A stretch of 64,000 bases of DNA from assembly GCA_947494325.1 (NCBI GenBank), contig CANLUS010000005.1:124001-188000 (forward strand), given 5' to 3'. Shown here in pieces: positions 34,123-42,365 of the stretch. The translations under genes were made by a program, and so were the position numbers. Every line of letters begins with the position of its first letter. The stretch's first letter is position 1. The stretch is from an uncultured Flavobacteriaceae bacterium (GTDB taxonomy: Bacteria; Bacteroidota; Bacteroidia; Flavobacteriales; Flavobacteriaceae). The notes beneath the pieces are model-generated. The model made no database searches and had not been told where the DNA came from. It saw only the letters and a program-made list of their open reading frames with translations.

Positions 34123-35610
34123 CTATTTTAAGAAGTTCAGGTCTGCTTTAGATCGCGTGAGCACTTCGTTTTCTTTTGCTAAATCGAAAACGCTTTCACC
34201 AAAATCAGTCTTTATGTTTTTATTGGCGCCTTTAGCGATTAAATATTTTAGAATTGTTGTGTTTTTGGCGGTCATTGCGGCCTGATGTAATGCTGTTTCG
34301 CCATTTTTATTTTTAAGGTCTAAATTAATGTTGAAATCCTTTAGTAATTCTAACAATTCGATATCATTTTTTTCTAATGCCAAATGATATGGACTATTGC
34401 CGCTTTTATGAGCTTTTAAAAATGACATTCCTTTTGAAGTAAGTAATTTAAGTTTTGTTTTAAATTCCTGTTTCTTCTCAGCATTGTAAGAATGAATCAA
34501 ATAATAGCCCAAATGGTTCCCTTTTTTATCAACTACGGTTGCATCTGCACCCTTTTCTAATAAATGACCTACAACTTCTGGAGAATTGGAAATTGCTTTT
34601 GTAAGTGCTGAATGCCCATCTTTATTCAAATGATTGATAGTAGAAGAAGGTTTAGAAAATAATTTTATTACTTCTAATGAATTTCTTGCAGCTGCATTTA
34701 ATAAAGGCGTATTACCTTCTTTATCTGCTTTATTAATATCTACACCTTTAGATATAAAGTAATTTAACGTTGCGATATCGTTATTGCTAAATGATAAATT
34801 ATGCAATGGATTTTTCCCGTCACTATTAGTCACATTAGGAGTAATCCCTAAGCCTTCGAGATACTTAAAAAACTCTAATGAATTATAGCCTCTTCTTGAG
34901 CCTTGCGTTGCTCTTAACATGGCGTTACCTCCTTTTTTGTTAACGTTTTTATACGGTAGGCCTTTCTGCAATAGTATTTTTAAAATTTCTTTATTTCCAG
35001 AACTTGCAGCATAAATAAATGCGCCGTTGCCATCATTGTCTAAACTATTTATATCTAGCCCTTTTTCAATAAAGTAATCGGCTAGCTGATAATTTTTAAG
35101 ATGCGGTAAGACTAGCAATAGTGCGTTGGCACCATTTCTGTTTTTTTCTTTTAAAGGATCGGCTTTACACTCATTGATGATAAAATCATACAATTTAGGA
35201 TCTGTTTGACCAGTCGATGCAGCAAAATTTAACACAGAGTATCCATGACTATCAATTATAGTCGTTTTTGCTCTCTTTGACAGTAAATGACGCATCATTT
35301 CAAGATTATTGCGATACGCTGCCCAAAAGATGTAGGTTCTGCCATCATGTGTTAGTTTATTAACATCATTACCTGGAATTTCTAATAAATATTTAATGAC
35401 ATTGGTGTCTGAATTTTCTAATAGGGCATAGGTAACTGCGTCAAAAGCATTGCCATTCAATTGAGTCGGATCATTGCCTTCAGAAATTTTCATTTTTACT
35501 AATGAAATTGAAGGATCTCTTTTCCAAAACTCTCTATCTAAAAACACATTTTTCGTTTGTGCATAGAGAGAAGTTAGGGTTAAGAAAAAAACATATACAA
35601 TATTTTTCAT
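34123..35610 (-). CDS. secreted ankyrin-repeat protein
   Basis: 495 residues: signal peptide (MKNIVYVFFLTLTSLYAQT), then about twelve ankyrin repeats throughout, e.g. DGRTYIFWAAYRNNLEMMRH, DGNGAFIYAASSGNKEILKI, EGNTPLLNAAARNSLEVIKL and NGETALHQAAMTAKNTTILK. Probably a periplasmic protein-binding scaffold. It lies seven bases from DUF2271 and 11 from DUF6607 in one reverse-strand operon, so it belongs to the haem locus by position; the partner is unknown. Confidence 0.85.
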   Translation of the reverse strand: MKNIVYVFFLTLTSLYAQTKNVFLDREFWKRDPSISLVKMKISEGNDPTQLNGNAFDAVTYALLENSDTNVIKYLLEIPGNDVNKLTHDGRTYIFWAAYRNNLEMMRHLLSKRAKTTIIDSHGYSVLNFAASTGQTDPKLYDFIINECKADPLKEKNRNGANALLLVLPHLKNYQLADYFIEKGLDINSLDNDGNGAFIYAASSGNKEILKILLQKGLPYKNVNKKGGNAMLRATQGSRRGYNSLEFFKYLEGLGITPNVTNSDGKNPLHNLSFSNNDIATLNYFISKGVDINKADKEGNTPLLNAAARNSLEVIKLFSKPSSTINHLNKDGHSALTKAISNSPEVVGHLLEKGADATVVDKKGNHLGYYLIHSYNAEKKQEFKTKLKLLTSKGMSFLKAHKSGNSPYHLALEKNDIELLELLKDFNINLDLKNKNGETALHQAAMTAKNTTILKYLIAKGANKNIKTDFGESVFDLAKENEVLTRSKADLNFLK

Positions 35611-35621
35611 GGAGATAATGT

Positions 35622-36527
35622 TTATTTGACTACAAAAGATTCGATCACTTCATCAATTTGATTCTTCTCAGCATATTCATCTGAAAATAAATACTTGTAA
35701 AGATTTTTGTTTTGCACCTTTTCATGCAATGTTAAATCAGTTTTTTTGTTAAAAACGTTATCCCATTTTGTGCGAACTAATTTCCATTTAGTTTGATTCT
35801 TTAACCACCAGTCGGCTGCAGCTTTACAGTTACTATCATCTACTTTTTTATACGTGTTAAATCCTTTTTCTTGTGCTAAGAGAATATCGGGAGAACCCGA
35901 TTCTCTAATAATTTTATGATTGTCTTGATTATGTATCCAGCCGTCATTGGTGATTTCATGACGATTACCTCTAATCGTTACATTATAATCTGCACGTGTG
36001 GTATATTCTCGTCGTGGTAGCGGCGCGTCAGCCGTATTTTCCCAATAACTTTTGCCATCGACATGAACCCATGTGGCAGAGCCTTCATAGCGAGGACTAT
36101 CATCTACTTGAAATACTTTTTGGGTCCATTGTCCTTTTACCTGAGTTTTAGGTAAACTTCTATATTTCCACTTATTATCTCCATCGTAGGTGTATAAGTC
36201 AGTATTTTGATAGATCCAATCTTGACGCCAGTGTTTTACTATGTACGGTTTTGCCGGATTACCAACTTGAAGTAAATGCTGTAAAGAGACCTTATTTTTG
36301 TTTTCTTCCACTAATTGAACCCACTCTAAACCTTTGTCATTTTTAGTTTTAGAAGGTTGGTAGGTTGAATCTTTTGAATACTGAAAAGTTTCAGCAAAAT
36401 TGAAATTTACTTCATAACATCCGCACATACTTTTGATGGCGTTCATGTCTTTTTTCTTTTTGTTTTGAGCGTTTACTGTGATAGAAAATACCAAGGTACT
36501 AACTATAAGAATTGTTAATCGTTTCAT
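35622..36527 (-). CDS. DUF6607 family secreted protein
   Basis: 301 residues with a signal peptide (MKRLTILIVSTLVFSITVNA), then CGCYEVNFNFAETFQYSKD, HLLQVGNPAKPYIVKHWRQD and GSATWVHVDGKSYWENTADA. This pattern of Trp/Tyr-rich beta strands is that of DUF6607 proteins, which commonly sit beside TonB haem/iron receptors in flavobacteria. It is the first gene of the reverse operon and divergent from the receptor. Function is unknown; a lipocalin-like haem or lipid carrier is a guess. Confidence 0.75.
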   Translation of the reverse strand: MKRLTILIVSTLVFSITVNAQNKKKKDMNAIKSMCGCYEVNFNFAETFQYSKDSTYQPSKTKNDKGLEWVQLVEENKNKVSLQHLLQVGNPAKPYIVKHWRQDWIYQNTDLYTYDGDNKWKYRSLPKTQVKGQWTQKVFQVDDSPRYEGSATWVHVDGKSYWENTADAPLPRREYTTRADYNVTIRGNRHEITNDGWIHNQDNHKIIRESGSPDILLAQEKGFNTYKKVDDSNCKAAADWWLKNQTKWKLVRTKWDNVFNKKTDLTLHEKVQNKNLYKYLFSDEYAEKNQIDEVIESFVVK

Positions 36528-36579
36528 TTTTAAGGCGTTATTTTTAATTAGTAAAAAAAAGTAATCTTTTTTCTATTCT

Positions 36580-36600
36580 TATTTAGATTGAATAAAAATA
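36580..36600. promoter_or_regulatory. Fur-like palindrome in divergent promoter
   Basis: A 21-base imperfect palindrome centred on the G at 36590 (TATTTAGATT left arm, AATAAAAATA right arm; most paired positions match). It sits between the DUF6607 operon and the TonB receptor gene, overlapping the receptor's -33 position. The layout fits an iron-responsive operator, but the DNA is AT-rich and this is inferred. Confidence 0.4.
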
Positions 36601-36605
36601 AGATA

Positions 36606-36613
36606 TATATTTG
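36606..36613 (+). promoter_or_regulatory. putative -7 element of the TonB receptor gene
   Basis: TATATTTG matches TANNTTTG and lies 17 bases before the ATG at 36631. The Fur-like palindrome lies directly upstream. Confidence 0.45.
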
Positions 36614-36630
36614 CAACAAAATTAATTAGA

Positions 36631-38715
36631 ATGAGTCTAAATAAAAATAATATTTGCATTTATTTTTTACTTTTTTTTCTTTCTGTTGCATTTTCTCAAG
36701 AAAATAAGCAAACACAGAAAGATTCTACCAAGGTTGAAGATTTAGACGAAGTTATTATAAGCGCGACCAGAACACTACGTCAGCTATCTTCTTTACCCTT
36801 ACCGGCTCAAATTGTTACAAGAAAGGATATTTTAAACTCAAATACCATTCGTTTGAACGGTATTTTAAACGAACAAACTGGTCTCATAACGGTACCTGAT
36901 TTTGGTGGAGGTGAAGGAATTCAAATGCAAGGATTAGATGCTCAATATACGCTCATCTTAGTAGATGGCGTTCCTTTAATTGGACGGTCGGCGGGAACAT
37001 TAGATTTAAGCAGAGTGACCGTTGGTAATATCAAACAAATAGAAATTGTAAAAGGAGCTTCTTCAAGTTTATACGGTAGTGAAGCATTAGGAGGAGTAAT
37101 CAACATCATTACGGAAACTCCAGAAGATGGCTTTAAAGGATCGGTTAACTACAGGTTGGGAAGTTTTAATACAAACGACTTAAGTACTGAAATTAATTAC
37201 AAAAAAAAGAAGCTAGGAGTTTCTACATTTATAAATAGATATAGTAACGATGGTTATGATTTAACAGAGGATACCGCGTTGAATACCGTAGATCCTTTTA
37301 CCAATTATACTTTTAATACGAAACTGACATATGATATTTCGAAAAAAACGAATGTGTTTATTTCTGGTAGATTCTATACTCAAAATCAAGAGAACATTGC
37401 GTCAGCCGATCTAAGTGGAGAAAGCGAACTTAATGAATGGAACACACATTTAAAAGTTAATCATAGTTATGCTGATAAATGGACCAGTTCTTTAGAGTTT
37501 TATGCCACCCGATACAAGGCGAAGGAATATTTGAATGAAAATAATGGTTCAAGATTTAGCGAGAGTAATTTCAATCAGCTTTTAGTTCGTCCTGAAGTCA
37601 GAACTACCTATAATCCAAATGCTAAAAACGCTTTTATTCTGGGCGTGGGATTTAATCATGAGACGTTAGATAGGACCAGCTTCATAGAAAAACCAATATT
37701 TAATTCCCCTTATGTTTATGCTCAATATGATGCCGATCCTAGCGAAAAACTCAATGTTATTTTAGGTGCTCGATTTGATAGTCATAACAAATATGCTTCT
37801 CAATTTAGCCCGAAAGGTGCTTTTCGATATAAGTTTTCTGAAAAATTATCTGTCAAGAGTTCAATTGGTTATGGATACAAGGCACCCGACTTTAGGCAAC
37901 TTTATTTCGATTTCACCAATGCAACGGTGGGATATACAGTATTGGGGTACAACGCTGTATCAACAGTAATCCCGCAGTTACAAGCCCAAGGTCATATAGC
38001 CAATTTGATTGTACCAATTTCCGAATTTAATACTGTTTTAAAGCCTGAAAGTTCTGTTGGTATTAACATTGGAACAGATTATAAAGCATCATCTTCCTTA
38101 CGTTTTAGCGTAAATGCATTTAGAAACAATATTGAGGATCTTATTGATACACGAATTATTGCGACTAAGACGAATGGTCAAAATGTGTTTAGTTATTTCA
38201 ATACAGACAATGTATATACCCAAGGTGTTGAATTTAATACTACCTGGAAACCAATAAACCAGCTCAAAATCTCGGGAGGTTATCAACTGTTATTTGCGAA
38301 AGATAAGGACGCAGAAAATGCTTTCGAAAACGGAGAGGTCTTTGCAAGAGAAAATCCTAGTTCTCCATCATTTCAATTACAAAAAGAAGATTATTTCGGT
38401 TTGTATAATCGTTCACGACATATGGCAAACCTTAAGATTTTTTATACCATTCCGAAATGGAATTTAAACACCAATTTACGGGCTACGTATCGGAGTAAGT
38501 ATGGATTATTTGATAGTAATGGTAATAGCTACTTGGATGTATATGACACCTTTGTAAATGCATATACAATTGTTGACTTAGCCGTAAATAAAACAATTTA
38601 TGATAAGTATCAATTAGGTTTCGGAGTAGACAACGCCTTCAATTTTACAGATACACAGAATATCAGCAATATCGCTGGTAGAATACTATACGGAAAACTC
38701 AATATTCAATTTTAA
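36631..38715 (+). CDS. TonB-dependent outer-membrane receptor (haem/iron type)
   Basis: 694 residues: signal peptide (ICIYFLLFFLSVAFSQ), then a plug domain (LDEVIISATRTLRQLSSLPL, MQGLDAQYTLILVDGVPLIG, EIVKGASSSLYGSEALGGVI) and a 22-strand barrel ending in aromatic GRILYGKLNIQF. Active, TonB-powered import across the outer membrane. The HmuY gene follows 19 bases downstream, which points to haem or haem-protein iron as substrate, as in HmuR-HmuY. It is probably repressed by iron through the upstream palindrome. The carboxypeptidase-like N-terminal extension of SusC proteins is absent. Confidence 0.92.
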   Translation: MSLNKNNICIYFLLFFLSVAFSQENKQTQKDSTKVEDLDEVIISATRTLRQLSSLPLPAQIVTRKDILNSNTIRLNGILNEQTGLITVPDFGGGEGIQMQGLDAQYTLILVDGVPLIGRSAGTLDLSRVTVGNIKQIEIVKGASSSLYGSEALGGVINIITETPEDGFKGSVNYRLGSFNTNDLSTEINYKKKKLGVSTFINRYSNDGYDLTEDTALNTVDPFTNYTFNTKLTYDISKKTNVFISGRFYTQNQENIASADLSGESELNEWNTHLKVNHSYADKWTSSLEFYATRYKAKEYLNENNGSRFSESNFNQLLVRPEVRTTYNPNAKNAFILGVGFNHETLDRTSFIEKPIFNSPYVYAQYDADPSEKLNVILGARFDSHNKYASQFSPKGAFRYKFSEKLSVKSSIGYGYKAPDFRQLYFDFTNATVGYTVLGYNAVSTVIPQLQAQGHIANLIVPISEFNTVLKPESSVGINIGTDYKASSSLRFSVNAFRNNIEDLIDTRIIATKTNGQNVFSYFNTDNVYTQGVEFNTTWKPINQLKISGGYQLLFAKDKDAENAFENGEVFARENPSSPSFQLQKEDYFGLYNRSRHMANLKIFYTIPKWNLNTNLRATYRSKYGLFDSNGNSYLDVYDTFVNAYTIVDLAVNKTIYDKYQLGFGVDNAFNFTDTQNISNIAGRILYGKLNIQF

Positions 38716-38734
38716 ATTTTTAAACATAAAAACA

Positions 38735-39412
38735 ATGAACTTTTTAAAGAAAAATATCGGACTCAAAATTGACAATTTAAATTTTGCAGGTAGCATGATG
38801 AAAATTTTAACCTTGTTAATCGTTGCAATAGGGTTCACATCTTGCGGTGATGATGATGCTCCACCACTTTTGGAAATAGAATCTAAAACAATATCGAATT
38901 TAAGTGCACCGCAAACCGGAGGTCAAGGGCAACCTATCGGTGGAGAATTTACCAAATTTGATTTTGCTTCTGGAACTACTACCACAAGTGAAACAGATTG
39001 GGATATCGCTTTTCGAGGAACCTCTATTATTATTAATGGTGGTACTACATCTGGTGCCACCGATGAGCCAAGTCGATCAGGTCAAGCAGGGGCATATATT
39101 GCAACAGGTACGATGGCTACAGTAACCGAGGTAGATACCAACTTATTCGTTGAAGATACATCTAGTGGTTATGCAATTCCTACAGGAAGCGATAACGGAT
39201 GGTATAACTATTCTGGACCACCAAATTTTCTAATTACTCCTTTGGCAGGAAGAATATTAGTGTTTAAAACAAGAGATGGCAAGTATGCCAAGGTAGAAAT
39301 TCTGAGTTACTATAAAGACGCCCCGGCTAACCCCGACGTCACGGTTGATGAGAGTAGACATTTTACATTTAATTATGTGTTTAACCCAAATGATGGTGTT
39401 ACTACATTTTAA
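38735..39412 (+). CDS. HmuY family haem-binding lipoprotein
   Basis: 225 residues; lipobox GFTSC within MKILTLLIVAIGFTSCGDDD. The ATGs at 38795/38798 would give a more normal signal peptide than 38735. The mature protein has the HmuY pattern: KFDFASGTTTTSETDWDIAF, RGTSIIINGGTTSGA and GRILVFKTRDGKYAKVEILS. HmuY proteins are surface lipoproteins that take haem and pass it to a TonB receptor, here the gene just upstream. Axial haem ligands cannot be assigned with confidence. A hairpin follows the stop. Confidence 0.85.
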   Translation: MNFLKKNIGLKIDNLNFAGSMMKILTLLIVAIGFTSCGDDDAPPLLEIESKTISNLSAPQTGGQGQPIGGEFTKFDFASGTTTTSETDWDIAFRGTSIIINGGTTSGATDEPSRSGQAGAYIATGTMATVTEVDTNLFVEDTSSGYAIPTGSDNGWYNYSGPPNFLITPLAGRILVFKTRDGKYAKVEILSYYKDAPANPDVTVDESRHFTFNYVFNPNDGVTTF

Positions 39413-39433
39413 ATCTTTGAGGAAGAACTTCTG

Positions 39434-39468
39434 AACATCTTCCGTCAATAAGATGGGAGATGTTTTCA
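39434..39468 (+). terminator. hairpin between hmuY-like gene and the Cys-rich peptide
   Basis: AACATCTTCC (39434-39443) pairs fully, with one G-U, with GGGAGATGTT (39455-39464), followed by TTTTC. It is a moderate terminator or attenuator that could lower expression of the small downstream genes. Confidence 0.5.
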
Positions 39469-39501
39469 AGGTTTAAAGACAACGAATTTAAGAAAGATAA
39501 C

Positions 39502-39651
39502 ATGATTGTAAATAATCAATACATTAGTTCAAATCCTACAATTATTACAATGGATAGCTGCATCTTAGTTTGTGGTGATAAAAAGAAAAAATGTTGTAAA
39601 AAATACAAGAAAAAAGGCAAGATGAACTGTAAGAGATGTCCGAGAATATAA
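39502..39651 (+). CDS. 49-residue cysteine- and lysine-rich peptide
   Basis: From ATG 39502: MIVNNQYISSNPTIITMDSC, then ILVCGDKKKKCCKKYKKKGK and MNCKRCPRI. Six cysteines (C-x3-C, CC, C-x2-C) amid 13 lysines; no signal peptide or membrane helix. An upstream ATG at 39460 lies inside the preceding hairpin region and is less likely. Its position after the receptor-HmuY pair and before two cysteine-containing small proteins suggests a metal-, cluster- or haem-binding role. The family is not recognised by name. A ribosomally made modified peptide is possible, but no maturase is nearby. Confidence 0.65.
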   Translation: MIVNNQYISSNPTIITMDSCILVCGDKKKKCCKKYKKKGKMNCKRCPRI

Positions 39652-39663
39652 GCTCAAAACGAA

Positions 39664-40020
39664 ATGTGTCATACTATAAAAACAATATCTCAAACAAAAA
39701 ACGGTCATTTGTTAAAATGTAATGATTGTAATATTTATACTCTTATGTTTCATAATTTATTCTTTGAATTTTCTACTAAAGAGTTTGAGAATTTCAAATT
39801 ATATATTCGAGATATTGAAGTAGATTACTGGAAACATAAAAATTCTTGCACTTATTTTAAAAGAAAAATACCCATTCCTACCTTACAGCAAAACTTAGTG
39901 CTATTATTTAATAAAAGTGAACTTGAAGAGTTAAAGTTTTTAGTGCTTATCTATGAAAAGAATAACAGTCAACAGATACTGTGTGTTGATGAAATTGATT
40001 ACACACTTTATTTAAATTAA
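39664..40020 (+). CDS. DUF6686 family protein
   Basis: 118 residues, soluble. It starts MCHTIKTISQTKNGHLLKCN with a C-x2-C (CNDC), then LMFHNLFFEFSTKEFENFKL and the block KIPIPTLQQNLVLLFNKSEL EELKFL (split here), which recurs in this flavobacterial family. Function is unknown. It begins 12 bases after the Cys-rich peptide and is followed 10 bases later by a paralogue, so all three are co-transcribed, probably with or near the haem receptor. A cytoplasmic iron- or haem-linked role is inferred from position only. Confidence 0.7.
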   Translation: MCHTIKTISQTKNGHLLKCNDCNIYTLMFHNLFFEFSTKEFENFKLYIRDIEVDYWKHKNSCTYFKRKIPIPTLQQNLVLLFNKSELEELKFLVLIYEKNNSQQILCVDEIDYTLYLN

Positions 40021-40030
40021 AAATTCTCGA

Positions 40031-40396
40031 ATGGACGAAGTTTATACCATACATTATAATTCATTTGGCATTGCGTTTAAATGGAAAAGAGGCTCCTCAA
40101 AAGATGTAAATAAGACACAGTTAGTCTTTAGAGATTCTGGTTTGTATTTAACCAATACTGAATTGACTCATTTTTCTGAGTTGATCGATAAGACTTTATC
40201 AACTCCATTAAAGTGTAGTGATTGTAAAAAAAATAAGTCATGCGAGTCAATTTTACTGCAAACACCATTGCCCCAAGTTAGTTTTGTAATGACACATCAT
40301 GAGTTACTGGAGATACAAGATTTATTAAAAGGAACATTGTATCAACTTGGATTAAATGCTTTTTTAGAAAAGAACATAATCAAAAGAAGTTTTTAA
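40031..40396 (+). CDS. DUF6686-like paralogue
   Basis: 121 residues with the same plan as the preceding protein: FRDSGLYLTNTELTHFSELI aligns with its F-x-F-x-x-K-E-F block, and TPLPQVSFVMTHHELLEIQD with its IPIPTLQQNLVLLF block. A C-x2-C plus C (LKCSDCKKNKSCES) gives a different cysteine placement. No signal peptide. It probably arose by duplication and is co-expressed with its neighbour; function unknown. Confidence 0.6.
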   Translation: MDEVYTIHYNSFGIAFKWKRGSSKDVNKTQLVFRDSGLYLTNTELTHFSELIDKTLSTPLKCSDCKKNKSCESILLQTPLPQVSFVMTHHELLEIQDLLKGTLYQLGLNAFLEKNIIKRSF

Positions 40397-40476
40397 TGAA
40401 TTTTTGGCGTAAATATAGTGGAGATACTCTTCTCTCATACTATTTTTTAATACCTTAGTGTACTTAATTTCCGCAT

Positions 40477-41007
40477 ATGCAACTCGAACACCTTGTTTCT
40501 AAATTTCAACAGAAGGATGTAAAGTCTTTTGAGAAATTATATGAGATGTATGCAGCAAGTATGTTTGGAGTCATCTATACCATAGTAAAAAATAAGGAAG
40601 AAGCAGAAGAGGTTTTACAAGACGTATTCGTGAAAGCTTGGAAGAACTCAAGTTCCTATGCTGCGCAAAAAGGTCGATTTTTTACTTGGATACTTAATAT
40701 TGCCAGAAATGCGGCAATTGATAAGATTCGATCGAAGAGTTATAATCAAGGAAAACAAAACTTAGATGCCACTTTTTTCGTAGATATAATAGAAAGTTAT
40801 GATAATTTGGATACTAAAATAGATGTTACAGGTCTTAATAAGTATATTAAAGCTCTAAGAGAAACCTGCAAAAATCTTATTGAATTGTTATATTTTAAAG
40901 GATATACGCAAAAAGAGGCGTCGGAGGAATTGAAAATGCCGATAGGCACTGTAAAAACAAATAATAGAAAATGTATTTCTGAATTAAGAAAAAGCGTGTT
41001 AAGGTAA
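40477..41007 (+). CDS. ECF-type RNA polymerase sigma factor
   Basis: 176 residues. Region 2: FEKLYEMYAASMFGVIYTIV, EEAEEVLQDVFVKAWKNSSS, GRFFTWILNIARNAAIDKIR. Region 4: LIELLYFKGYTQKEASEELK followed by MPIGTVKTNNRKCISELRK. Its stop overlaps the start of the RskA-like anti-sigma gene by one base (TAATG-type coupling), the standard arrangement. It resembles the SigK/RpoE-like group paired with RskA. The DUF4331 operon on the opposite strand downstream is a candidate target. Confidence 0.93.
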   Translation: MQLEHLVSKFQQKDVKSFEKLYEMYAASMFGVIYTIVKNKEEAEEVLQDVFVKAWKNSSSYAAQKGRFFTWILNIARNAAIDKIRSKSYNQGKQNLDATFFVDIIESYDNLDTKIDVTGLNKYIKALRETCKNLIELLYFKGYTQKEASEELKMPIGTVKTNNRKCISELRKSVLR

Positions 41008-41798
41008 TGGATATAGAAAAATACATAGCGTCTGGAATTCTCGAATTATACGTTTCGGGATCACTTTCTGAAAAGGAAAATCAGGAAGTATACCATGCTA
41101 TTCTAAAATATCCAGCAGTCAAAGCGGAGGTTGAGGCTATTGAACAAGCTTTTATGAATTTATCTGAGGCGGTTGGGAATCGAGAAAACAATGTACCTTT
41201 TTCAACCATTAAAAATAAAATAGATGCGAAAGTTGTTGAATTAGAGCAAATTCCACAAAGAAACAAATGGATTGCATATACGGGCTGGGCGGCATCGGTC
41301 GCACTGTTAGTTGGGTCTTTGTGGCTGTTTACCGAAAATCAACAATTAAAAGAAGAGATACAAATTAGTAATACAACGAATACCAATTTAGAAGATCAAA
41401 TTTCGAAGGCAAATGAAAGTGCCAAAAAAATGAAAGCACTAAACGCAATTTTAAGAGCTGAAAATATTGAAAGTGTTGCTCTAGAAGGACAAGCAATTGC
41501 TCCAAATTCATTTGCGAAAGTATTCTGGAACAAAAAAGACCAATTAGCTTATGTTGATGTGGCGGGTTTACCAGCACCACCAGATGGAAAAGTGTATCAA
41601 GTATGGTCTCTTACATTAGACCCGTTATCGCCAACGAATTTAGGCGTTTTAGAGGATTTTGATGCTGATGAAAATAAAGTTTTCATGTTGACTAACACCA
41701 ACAACTCTCAAGCTTTTGGAATCACGTTAGAGCCAGAAGGAGGTAGTGATGCCCCAACATTGGCTCAACTATATGCCTTAGGTGTTGTAAAATCATAG
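41007..41798 (+). CDS. RskA-like anti-sigma factor
   Basis: 263 residues. The N-terminal cytoplasmic sigma-binding region has ELYVSGSLSEKENQEVYHAI. One membrane helix lies at about residues 90-108 (WAASVALLVGSLWLF), then a coiled coil (NQQLKEEIQISNTTNTNLED) and the RskA C-terminal domain (PDGKVYQVWSLTLDPLSPTN, GVLEDFDADENKVFML). Holds the ECF sigma factor at the membrane until a signal releases it. Coupled to the sigma gene by a one-base overlap. Confidence 0.9.
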   Translation: MDIEKYIASGILELYVSGSLSEKENQEVYHAILKYPAVKAEVEAIEQAFMNLSEAVGNRENNVPFSTIKNKIDAKVVELEQIPQRNKWIAYTGWAASVALLVGSLWLFTENQQLKEEIQISNTTNTNLEDQISKANESAKKMKALNAILRAENIESVALEGQAIAPNSFAKVFWNKKDQLAYVDVAGLPAPPDGKVYQVWSLTLDPLSPTNLGVLEDFDADENKVFMLTNTNNSQAFGITLEPEGGSDAPTLAQLYALGVVKS

Positions 41799-41822
41799 TG
41801 CTTTAAGACATGAGATCAAAAA

Positions 41823-41848
41823 AGTACCCGATGGAGAACCATCGGGTA
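41823..41848 (-). terminator. strong hairpin terminator (reverse strand)
   Basis: A perfect 11-bp stem GTACCCGATGG / CCATCGGGTAC with a four-base loop. On the reverse strand it is followed by TTTTTT (complement of 41817-41822), so it ends the reverse-strand DUF4331 operon. On the forward strand it lacks a T-run but may still hinder read-through after the anti-sigma gene. Confidence 0.8.
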
Positions 41849-41891
41849 CAAATCTACATAGATCAAAGCTCCTCAAAACTAACTAAAAACT

Positions 41892-42352
41892 TCAAAAATT
41901 ATAAACCAAACTTAAATGAATCATAGAAGGAGTATCATGCTCTAAGTAGACTAAGCTGTTTGTTTGTTCGATATATGCCGGTGCAATACTGAGTTCTTTA
42001 CTACTAATATTAAAGAAGTTTTCAAAAAATAAAGACACTTGAAATTGATTTAGAAAAAAATTGACTCCTAAGTTATACATGAAAAGTCGTTAACTTTTTT
42101 GTCAATCTCTGGTAAATCTTCTTCAAAAGACGTATTTATTCCGAAATTTAAATTTTTCTGTTCGAAGGAGAAAAGATTAAAATCACCATCCAAAAAGGAG
42201 AAACTATAGCGTTTTGTATCATCATTTTTCTCATTCATAATAAAAGATAGAGAATCATTAAAGAGTGTTTTATCTTGTATTGATTGTCCCGTTATTTCAC
42301 TAGATATTGAAACAAACACAATGATTAGTGTGTAAAGAAAGTAAACACGCAT
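41892..42352 (-). pseudogene. outer-membrane-like protein disrupted by a frameshift
   Basis: Two abutting reverse frames read as one protein. The 5' part (42352 to about 42085) has a signal peptide (MRVYFLYTLIIVFVSISSE) and LNFGINTSFEEDLPEIDKKV; the 3' part (42080-41892) continues NLGVNFFLNQFQVSLFFENF and ends LSLVYNF, a typical outer-membrane C-terminus. They differ by one base at the T-run opposite 42082-42085; one extra T would fuse them into about 153 residues. Either a decayed gene or a sequencing error. It closes the DUF4331-TPR operon, with a strong terminator just beyond. Confidence 0.55.
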
Positions 42353-42365
42353 GATTTAATTATTT

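Noticed and set aside
39502-39651. Cys-rich peptide as a classical RiPP precursor
   Set aside because: No maturation enzyme, leader-peptide pattern or exporter is adjacent; kept as a possibility only.
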